Shown one piece after another: positions 1 to 8,176 of a stretch of 30,546 nt of DNA. Location of the stretch: positions 8,229 to 38,774 of the forward strand of contig JAHBMJ010000925.1 of the NCBI GenBank assembly GCA_018398765.1, given 5' to 3'. The first letter of the stretch is position 1; each line of letters starts with the position of its first letter. The position numbers and the translations under genes were made by a program. This DNA is from Chromera velia. Its lineage: Eukaryota > Sar > Chromeraceae. The notes under the pieces were generated by a model. It made no database searches. It had not been told where the DNA came from and saw only the letters and a list, made by a program, of their open reading frames with translations.

Positions 1-16
1 CTCTCTCTCTCCCCCT

Positions 17-65
<49 letters not shown>

Positions 66-68
66 TGT
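1..68. repeat. Compound microsatellite (CT)n(GT)n
   Basis: A pyrimidine CT run changes directly into a GT run. It is the reverse complement of the (CA)n(GA)n compound repeats found in the introns of the large gene further right. There is no coding content; a short reading frame that starts inside it is low-complexity and not credible. Confidence 0.95.
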
Positions 69-511
69 CTTTCTCTTTTTCTCTGTGTCTGTCTGTCAGT
101 CTGTCTATGTGGAGTTCTGGTACTTTTTTCACTGGGGAGAAGAAAAAAAAAAAGCTAGAAAAAGACAATCATGAAGAAGATAAAAAAGGAAGAAAAAGAC
201 GGTATAGTTTGTTTATCATGTATAATTGTAGATATCAAGAAAAGAAAAGAGAAGAAGAAACTAGAAACTAGAAGCCTAGTAGAAGGAACCTATGCTATAT
301 TTAATTTATTTAACAATTGATTGAATTATTGTCCTTTTCTCTGTGTTTTACTGTCTGTCTCAGGCTGTCTGCCTATTATAGTCTTTTACTATTTATTGTA
401 TTCATAGAGAAGCAGTATTGCTAAGTGTTACATGAAATTATATTGAAGCGAGTTCTTATTATAACCATACCAAGTCTTTTCTCTGACGTCTAGCATTAGG
501 ATTGATTGATT
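69..511. other. AT-rich non-coding stretch left of the MITE
   Basis: I see no gene here. The sequence is AT-rich with short A and T runs and a small GATT repeat (gattgattgatt) next to the MITE insertion site. Nothing recognisable reads through on either strand. Confidence 0.6.
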
Positions 512-519
512 GATATGTT

Positions 520-1293
520 CTAGGGTTGGACACTAAAGTTTTAAAGTTTTTGTTTGTTAAAGTTTTTTTTTTGTCCTTTAGACTTTATTTTAAAAAAATA
601 TTTTTTAATCAGTTTTTGAGTAGATCGTTAATTAAGTCAGTCATAAGTTAGACTCATAACTAAACTAATCAACTAGCCTACATAGAAGATGGCACAAGCT
701 TAGTCTCTTTAAGTTGAAATTTATGTTCACATTGAAAACAATTATCAGCGAGATCGATCGGATCTAGCATCGGAAGAAAAGTGATCGGATAACATCACGG
801 GCTACCGAGTGGGTAGAAGACTTTGAATTGGCAAATATCAAAGATGTTGCGCCAACGTTGGCATACATCGAGAAGAGACCCGGGGGAGTAGTAGTTGCAA
901 GCAGCCGCCACCGTCTGTTAGGAGAAGTGATTGTTGGAAAAAAAGAAGTAGATTTCTTGGAGAAGGATCCCAGAGGACCAAAGTTACCGATTATTTGAAT
1001 TTATATTAATGTTGTTTCTAGGAATTTTTATGAGAATTGTAATTAATATAGTAATACATTACATACATCGTTTTCAAATTTAAAAAACTTTTGCATAACT
1101 ATAGTATATCTAGTAATTGATAAAGCATCAACTTTGTCTGCATTAATTTAAATGAAACCAACTTCTCTAGCAATGTCTTTTTAATGAGCTTTTGCATGTC
1201 TGGTTGCATGTTTACTTTTAAAGTTTTAAAGTTAAAGTTTAAAGTTTTGCAAGCAAACTATATTATAAAAAAAACTTTAGTGTCCAACCCTAG
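520..1293. mobile_element. hAT-like MITE, 774 bp, perfect TIRs and 8-bp TSD
   Basis: The left end (520-542, starting ctagggttggacactaaag) is repeated as its exact reverse complement at 1271-1293, giving 23-bp perfect terminal inverted repeats. The bases directly outside, gatatgtt at 512-519 and at 1294-1301, are identical, giving an 8-bp target-site duplication. Just inside each end are further aaagttt motifs. The interior is AT-rich and has no transposase-like reading frame, so the element is non-autonomous. An 8-bp duplication with CTAGGG-type ends fits the hAT superfamily; P-type or Merlin-type elements are less likely alternatives. The intact ends and duplication suggest a fairly recent insertion. 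Confidence 0.88.
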
Positions 1294-1309
1294 GATATGT
1301 TCTGCCCTA

Positions 1310-1480
1310 GGGCCTTCCCGCTATGTCCGGAGGATTGGCCTCCTGCCCCAATGCCGAATGTCCAATGTGCGGCTTCCAGGGAAAGCGCCTGGACGCATCA
1401 GACCTCCCTGGCTGGCCCGTACAGATCTAGCCTGTGCCGCGAATAGATCATATTGAACAGTTAATCACCTGCGTATGTAT
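1310..1480 (+). pseudogene. Possible retroelement zinc-knuckle remnant (CPMCG...H....C)
   Basis: A plus-strand frame reads through a CPMCG motif at about 1360, crosses a stop, and reaches DHIEQLITC at about 1450. The C-x2-C...H-x4-C order is typical of the C-terminal zinc knuckle of non-LTR retrotransposons. The frame contains stop codons and no other domain is visible, so it would be a dead fragment. It abuts the MITE and lies in the opposite orientation to the clearer LINE remnant at 1677-3139. This is weak evidence based on one short motif. Confidence 0.3.
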
Positions 1481-1676
1481 GTGAGAGGGCTGACTCCATT
1501 CCACAGCAAGGTTTAAAAGGGAACAATCCCAGAATTGTAGATGAACGGCTCGAAGCGAGTTTCAAAACTTTCCAACATCCTATCTTTCTCCTTTTTTCCT
1601 CCTCTTTTGTTTCCTTTGTATCGCTTCACACCCTTTCATACTCTTTAATTCTTCCCTCTCTTTCTTTCTCATTTTT

Positions 1677-3139
1677 TCAAGTCTCCTGATGCAGCCTATC
1701 TAACTCTCTTCCTAAAGCTTGACTCAAATTGTCTCCCTTTTTTCTTTTCCATTCTTTCACTACCTGTCTTTTCATCATGACGTCTTTCAGAAAGGTATCA
1801 ACATTCTTATTGGCCTCATTTAAAAGAAAAGAGAATAGAGCAATCTTGTTTACCTTCCCTTCACCATCCACTTTCCATCTGTTGCTATTTACAGCTTTCT
1901 CCTCTCTCCCTTTTACTGAACTCCAACGTGTTATCAAAGCTTGTAAGCAATCTGCCCTCTCTCCATCAGACAGAGGGCATTCAGTCAGCACATGGATTTC
2001 ATCTTCGACTACTTGAATGTCAAGCAGGTCAGAGCAAACCATGTATTTCTTTTCTGTCAATGGGGTCCCTCTGTCTCCTTCTATTGAGAACTTCCCCCTG
2101 TTTACCTCTAAGTTTCTCTCTCCTACCTAAAATGCAGCCCTTCTTCTGTAGACAGGCCAAGGAGCTATCTTTGTATAGCAGACGGGAGACTCAGTTCTCC
2201 CTATCTTATCTCTATCTAATGAAATACTTCTGTCTGTATCTTCTCTATTCTTGCTGTTGTGAAGCCATAGATTTAGGTGATTTCTGTTGGATAGAGACAT
2301 ATGGATAGGATGCATGATGCCTTCTCTCAGCTCTTCCCTCTCGGCCCTTCCTCTTTTCTGTACTGACCTCTCAACTCTCTCTACAAATGCTTCCTTTTTC
2401 CTCTTTGTAATTTCTTCTTTTTTCAGTGCTTCTATCCACTTTACAGTAACTATTCTGTCTCTTCTCTCAAAGGAAGGTTCAACTTGTCTGCCTGCAGCTT
2501 CTGGTTCTAGAAAGGATAGCTTCTTGTCTCTATGAAAAGTGTTTCAACACATTTCTTCAAATGGGGGAAAAAGTGTTACTGAAAGGGGTGAAGCTTCTTT
2601 CTTATAAGTTCTGAATCAACTTCTTCCTGTATTGATTGAATGAGTGCATGACTTGTCAGTGTGTCTCTTCCTTTTTAGATTACCTTCCTTGTCTATATCA
2701 GGGTTCTCTGTGCAACCACTAGATCGATAGGAAGAAGGCCTGCCTCAAGGAAAGTGGTGAGTATGCTTTCTTTCTCCCTCAGTTGCAGTACCCATCGAAT
2801 GAATCTTCTTTGCAGTCTGTCAAACTCTGCAAACGCTTCCTACGAGTATGAATATACTTCGCAGCCATATGACCAAACTGCACACACTGTCTGCCTGAAC
2901 CATTAAAAACAAGTTGTGGGTGGGATTTTTTCTCCTGCACTGATCTTATTTTTTAACGCAAAAAAGAGTTTTTCTGCCTTAATCATTCTGTCTCTCATCA
3001 TTGCATCTGTGGAGCAATCTTCTGTTAAAAGAAGGCCAAGGTACGAATGTTCGCTTGCCTGAACTAACTCTGCCCCACCCAACGTGAATCGGTTTCTTCT
3101 CTCCCCTAGTTTCTCCCCCACTTTCTGTCCAAACTTCAT
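1677..3139 (-). pseudogene. Broken LINE (non-LTR retrotransposon), C-terminal part of the polyprotein
   Basis: Minus-strand pieces read in order as the end of a LINE reverse transcriptase. At 2903-3139 there is a post-catalytic segment with an F-x-LGG...YLGLLLTEDCS motif followed by a basic R..KAEK helix. At about 2860 comes a WSYGCEV-type motif, then at 2700-2835 the DRLQRRFIRWVLQ...AGLLPIDLVVAQR segment. At 2127-2535 there is a charged linker, and at 1677-2060 the terminal zinc-knuckle-like part EDEIHVLTECPL. The pieces sit in different frames separated by stops, so the element is inactive. The catalytic domain and endonuclease are absent; 5' truncation is usual for LINEs. No clear poly(A) tail is seen. 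Confidence 0.75.
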
Positions 3140-3140
3140 T

Positions 3141-4192
3141 TAGTCATGGCATCTAGGACAGCAATGACGACATGCTCCGCAGGGAGGTCAAAACATATTA
3201 TATATATATGTTTATATTTTTTTTTTGTACTATAAGCTTTTTTTTTTGTTAGTTAGTTCAATCTAGTAGCCTAGTGGTAAGTCAAGGTTTGAACTTTGGT
3301 TAATTTTGGCTCTTGCTTTACTTGTAATCGTCATCAGTGTCCTTGGGTACCTGCGTCGTAGCTAGCCGTAGCTAGGCGCAGCAATACCACTAGCGCTGGC
3401 AAAAGAACACTCCCCGCGTGGTTGCTCAGGACCAGATTGCTTTCTTGGCTTTCTTTCCCCCCTCATGTAATAGACCGAAGCTCTGATCATATCTGATCAC
3501 TGCAAGCTGAATTGTGTAAATTATAGTGCAATACAGTGCAATGAAAAAAATGTTGTGCGTAGTCCTGCATGCGCGGCGCGCGGCGGTGGCTTTTAAGTGC
3601 ATGCGGCCGGGGCCTGTGCGTCCCCCCCCTCGGGCCCCGGGGCGTGCATGCAATTGCATGCGTGCACGCAATTTTTTTTCTTGATCCGACAGATTCCGAG
3701 AATTTCCGACAGAGACAAGAAGTTGAGGGTGAGAGATGGTGAGAGTGACCAGGATTACTACACAGCACACCAAACTTCTTGACACATTGAGTTTGCAGTT
3801 GCCGAGATCCAATGACTTGACGAGAACTGAAGCAACACACGCTGATGTCACTCGGGTAGACGGTGTGCATGTGTGCCCGTCTCTGCCCATTCATCTGTAG
3901 ACAGACTGATACTTCTTCATGCCTGTCCCGAGGCACTCGGAAAGCGACGCCCTGCGCTCTCGACTTGCTCTTGGAAGGCCGTCCGTCTGGGATCCTGCGT
4001 GCATCCATCCTGCATGCCCCCCCTTTGACTTTGGATCTTTTCAAGGAAGCGGTCTGTATGTTCGGTGACGGGCAGAAGGCTGCCTTTGAGACCCCTTCAG
4101 AGCTCTTCGCTCCTTGGGAGGTTTCAATCGAGAAGGGTTTTCCACTCGGGCTGATTTAGTGCAGTGCACCTCTATATCGTTTCGGGGTGTGA
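3141..4192. other. Intergenic and upstream region of the zinc-ribbon gene
   Basis: About 1 kb between the LINE remnant and the first coding exon. It contains two T-rich runs near 3210-3250 and a GC-rich patch at 3565-3665 with clustered TGCATGC motifs. Frames up to 185 codons on the minus strand here have no recognisable motif and are not called. The 5' untranslated region of the downstream gene probably lies in its right half. Confidence 0.55.
3566..3661. promoter_or_regulatory. Cluster of four TGCATGC motifs upstream of the zinc-ribbon gene
   Basis: TGCATGC occurs at 3566-3572, 3598-3604, 3645-3651 and 3655-3661 in a GC-rich patch about 530-630 bp before the start codon. GCATGC-type words are known to be enriched in Toxoplasma promoters and to be recognised by ApiAP2 factors. 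The motif also occurs singly elsewhere in the window, including introns, but this is the densest group I found. That it drives the gene at 4193 is inference. Confidence 0.5.
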
Positions 4193-6311
4193 ATGTCTCG
4201 GGTTTTGGTCTTTCTGGCCTTGATGACAGCTCTCACGGGCGTTCGCTGTTTTCTGTCCCCTGCTCCTCCTCTTCCTTTCCCGCGACGACAGCACCAGAGC
4301 CTTTACGGGGCGTTCGTGCACCTCCGTACCTCTCGAGTGCTGCCGACGTTCTTTTCCGTCGGGGCAAAAGGAGCTGAACGGGAGCATCAGTCGACTCTCT
4401 CTGCCAAGGTGAGTGGGGCGCTTCGTTACATGTCGTGTACATGAAACATGTTCGGCTTCATAGACACAGCACTAGCGCGAAAACGGTCTGCAAATCGTCT
4501 GAGATCCTCTGATCAGAGCTTTCACACAACTCTCGGTTGTCCACGGTCAGACTGCAGCTTGGAATACATATATAATAGTGCAGTCAGTTGACGTTTGCGA
4601 GTTACATTGTGCTGCCACGCAGCCACGATCTCGACTACCCGAACGTACAGCGTATGTGGTCTGCTCGAAGTGCCAGTACACTCTGTACAAGTACAAAAAG
4701 AACGGGAAGGGCTCTCTGGTAAGTCCAGGCTGTTTCCCCGCCTGTGCGTGAATTGACTGACCTTCATTCTCAACCCCGGCCTCAAATGTCTTTTCCGTCG
4801 TCTCTTTTCCCTCCCGCCGCTCTCTTTATCTTCTGTCACTGTTCCCCTCTCTGAATGGTCGCAGTGACCCCACGCTTGCTTGCACGCGTTCCCTTTTCTC
4901 TCAAACCTCTGCTGCCACTGCCCTGGCAGCTTCTGCTTCTAAGAATGAATACTAGGATCGTGCGTTGTGCTTCACCATCTCCCTCTGCGCAGTGCATGCC
5001 CTTTCTTCAGAGGTTCGAGGCCAGCGTGCATGTTCTTAGTCTCGCTAGGAAATGTTTGGACCACACAGCACTTTTTCTCTTCTCGCCTTTGCGGTACCGC
5101 GCCTGATACTTCGCTCCCTTTTCAAGACATAAGACGCGAACTCCTTTCTTTTGACGTGAGACTCGATCAACTGCTTCCTCCGCTCTACGCAATCATCGTG
5201 ACGATCTGAACCTGTACGTACATGCAACTGCAGGTGAAATGCTATGAAGGTCGGTCTGGTGCTTTGTCCCTTTTTCCGTCTTTCTTTTATTATTTTTCTT
5301 AAGACAGAAGCGTGCCACCGGCAAGGGTTGCATGCCGCCAGGAAGGCCCAGAAGGAAAACTGGAGGTAGACGGAAGGGGGGGCAAAGAGAGGGCCAAGGG
5401 AAGCTGCAGATGTTCTGATGGTTGAGCAGATGCCAATAGATGTTAAAGGCTCATAGGAGGGGCGTTACGTGTCATTTCTGTGCTGCATGCTTTGTCTGCT
5501 GGCCGCGCACGGGGTGTGGAGAGGAAATACACCCAGTGTGGTTCTGCCTTGATCATTTTCTTTTTTTCTTTTCCAAGGACGACCTTCCCTCAGTCAGTGC
5601 GCATGTGTCTTCCTTCCGCTGCAGAGCGCATCGTTGAGGACTACACAAAAGGAGACCTGACGTGCCCTGAGTGTGCCACCACTTTTGCCAGAAAGGCGAT
5701 GATACACGGAAAACCTGCGCACAAGATAATAGGTGAATCTTTCTTTTGTTGTCGTTTTTCTCTTGTTTCAAGTATGAGCGATAACAAGACACCAACAGGA
5801 AGCCGATTACACAGGCATCTCTATGGCAGCTCGCGTATCCAAACCCTTTACTTGAAATATGATCTACAGAGACAGACAGGCAGACAGACAGAAACGCAGA
5901 CAGGTACAAGGATAGGAAGACAGAAAGAACGAATTTCGAAGGGCATGCTCTGGACTGCGCACAGCTGCATGCATGAGGAACAGGTGGAGCGTTGTCTTCA
6001 AGTTGTACCCTCTGCAGTCAGCAACACTGTGAACGAGTCCTAAAAACGCAATTCTGTCGGTGTTTTCTCTCTGTTTGCTGCTTGCATGCTCCTAGAATGC
6101 AAACCTCCCACGCACACACCCTCTCTGTGGGGGTTGGGGATGCACACTTGTGTGTTCCCGTGTTTTGATCGGCTGCTGCCACTCCAATGGTTCTGCAGTT
6201 GGAACTACATGTGTACGAGATGTCTTCCTAGTTGTCTTCCCTTTTAACCTTGATTCACCTTGAAGCAATTTTGTGTCTTTGTATGCAGGTGGGAAAGTTT
6301 TATTGAAATGA
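4193..6311 (+). CDS. Small zinc-ribbon protein with predicted apicoplast leader, five exons
   Basis: Exons are 4193-4408, 4623-4718, 5234-5249, 5625-5732 and 6289-6311. All junctions are GT-AG and the phases (0, 0, 1, 1) join to one 152-residue frame ending in TGA. Residues 1-19 form a hydrophobic signal peptide (MSRVLVFLALMTALTGVRC) followed by FLSP and a basic, acid-poor stretch, as in bipartite apicoplast leaders. The mature part has CSKC (C86, C89), a third Cys at 107 and CPEC (C123, C126), then a basic C-terminus with HGKPAHKIIGGK. This resembles small zinc-ribbon proteins of plastid-bearing lineages. I do not know a proven function; metal or nucleic-acid binding is possible. Exon 3 is a 16-nt microexon that carries Cys107. 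Confidence 0.82.
5234..5249 (+). other. 16-nt microexon of the zinc-ribbon gene
   Basis: The sequence between a CAG acceptor and a GTCGGT donor encodes V-K-C-Y-E plus one base. It is needed to join the GKGSL end of exon 2 to the RIVEDYTKGD start of exon 4 in frame. Skipping it would remove the central cysteine and shift the frame, because 16 is not a multiple of three. The join with exon 4 relies on a CAG|AG acceptor at 5625. Confidence 0.75.
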
Positions 6312-7228
6312 AGAGACGGTTTTTTTTAGCAACGACTTTCAATCTTACTTGCCACTGTTCGTTCAACAAGTTGATGGTGCAACGTTTGCGCGACATTTTA
6401 AAAGCATTCGACTACTAATAAGTTACTAACTTGAATAACTAATAAGTCTAGATATGTCTAGTAATAAGTACTTTACACAGTGTGATAGTCTATATAAATT
6501 ATATAACATAATCGCATTACTGCTATAGATTTGGGTCACTGACTATTTATGCGAGGCTAGAGTTAACAATTGTCTAATTAAGTTGCATGTTTGTACGTTA
6601 TTCAAGTTGTTTTAGGTTATTTTTTACATTTTTTTGAAGCTTTGCACTGGCTACAACTATATATTACTAGTGCCAGTGGAACAGCATGTATGAGTCTGCA
6701 TGAGTCGCAGCATGACAGCAATGATTAATAATTAACAAATGCTATATAAGTCGTTTTTTATCTTGTGCATATGTTCTTCTAAAACAATCCAATTAATTTT
6801 TTTTTAATTGTTCAAATTATTTTTGCATATACTTGTGGCTTGGGATTTGGTGTCGCTAGATTTAGGATTTAACCCTCAATCATCATCATCATCATCATAC
6901 ATTTGGTGATTTATAAATATATTTTTTCTTTAATTAGACTTTAGTCTTTCTTATATACTTTGATATGCAGTATCAGTATAAAGCTTTTAGTATGCAACCA
7001 TGTATAAACCAAAAAGATCTAAAGGCTAGCTTAAAGTTCTGGCTAAAGCTAATATTAGACAAAATTTAGTCAAACCACTCGGTGATAATTCATTTTTTAG
7101 CATTTTCAGCAATTACATCTCAAAATTGTTTTATCCAAATAATGTGTGTTTAGAATCACCATGCAAGGAAAGGAACATGGCATCAAAAAGTAGAATACTC
7201 AAGAGATTAGAGGTTTTGCTGCTACGTT
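6312..7228. other. AT-rich convergent intergenic region
   Basis: This 917-bp stretch separates the stop codon of the plus-strand zinc-ribbon gene from the stop codon of the minus-strand sushi gene, so it must hold both 3' untranslated regions. It is clearly more AT-rich than the genes, with poly(T) runs and a short ATC repeat near 6880-6898. I found no credible reading frame, inverted-repeat ends or RNA gene in it. Confidence 0.7.
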
Positions 7229-8176
7229 TCAAACTCTAGTCGCCTTACCAGTGGGGACTTTCTTACTACTAGCAACTCTTCGCAAGAGAGCTATGAGTCC
7301 CCCTCCGAGGGCAACGCACATGACCGCCGCAAAGAGCACCATCTCATCAGGCAACTCCGGCGGCGGTGTCCATCCCCTGTCGGTTTGCGCCCCCCGCGAG
7401 GAGCTCTGGGCGTGTGTCGGGGAGAACGCAGCACCTAGAGCAGCGCCGCCGACAACCAACAGACGCTCCGACCACTGCAGAATGACCGCCAACGGGTCCC
7501 CACCGCGCCCGCCGCCACTTAAAGTCTTCTCTTGCCCCTCTCTGTCCTCCGGGGCCTTCGATCGTGGTCGAGGCGACTGTGCTGCTCGAGCGGTAGATGC
7601 TTCAAAGCTGTCAGTCACCCCGTCCGTGTTCAGAGACGACGAAGAAATTGCAATTTCCCCGTCGTGCGCGAGAGAAGCCGGCAATTCGTTTTCAAAGAAA
7701 ACTCCTGCGTCGGCATTTGCAGGCGCATCTCTTTCTTCTGCTTCCACGTGTCTGTCGCTGCAGGAGTCCTGCAAGTTGCGGGCTGTCGTATCAATGGAGA
7801 CAGCGCTGTCTGTAAGTGGGGTCCCCGGGAATTGGCCGAAGTCTCCTGACAGGGTTGGATTCTCTTTTGTGAGGGTCTCCTGCGCTGTGGCTGGGGAAGG
7901 TGAGGAGGCAGGGGGAGCGGCGGGATCGGAGCTGAGGGCGGCGGCCCCCGCCTCGAGGCCAAGACGGAAGAGGCCGAGAACGAGAGTGAGAGGGGCAACT
8001 GTCCAGACGACAAAAGCCCCCAGAAGTGAATTCCGTTTTGCACGGAAACCTTTTTGCTTTCCTGCCCCACCGCTTTCATATTCACCAGCCTTCTCTTCTC
8101 TTCCCTCCTTTTCCTCCTCGTCCTCTTGCCGTGTTGCGTCTTCATCACTGTCGCCGTTGAAGATCCAGTCAAAGTG
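7229..8176 (-). CDS. Terminal exon: acidic region, three hydrophobic segments, basic tail
   Basis: The exon follows a TTTGCAG acceptor at 8177 and encodes 315 residues in phase 0. Residues 8-36 are acidic (GDSDEDA, EDEEEKE). Hydrophobic segments lie at about 51-72 (LLGAFVVWTVAPLTLVLGLF), a weaker one at 228-252, and a clear helix at 279-298 (MVLFAAVMCVALGGGLIALL) followed by a short tail with RR and KK. Between them is a Ser/Pro/Ala-rich region of low complexity. The sequence fits membrane anchoring with a short basic cytoplasmic end. A GTAAGG inside the last codons could be a further donor, so the true C-terminus might differ. Confidence 0.75.
   Translation of the reverse strand, partial: HFDWIFNGDSDEDATRQEDEEEKEGREEKAGEYESGGAGKQKGFRAKRNSLLGAFVVWTVAPLTLVLGLFRLGLEAGAAALSSDPAAPPASSPSPATAQETLTKENPTLSGDFGQFPGTPLTDSAVSIDTTARNLQDSCSDRHVEAEERDAPANADAGVFFENELPASLAHDGEIAISSSSLNTDGVTDSFEASTARAAQSPRPRSKAPEDREGQEKTLSGGGRGGDPLAVILQWSERLLVVGGAALGAAFSPTHAQSSSRGAQTDRGWTPPPELPDEMVLFAAVMCVALGGGLIALLRRVASSKKVPTGKATRV

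Noticed and set aside
3487..4044. 185-codon minus-strand frame upstream of the zinc-ribbon gene
   Set aside because: There are no domains, the composition follows the GC-rich promoter patch, and there is no splice or conservation signal.
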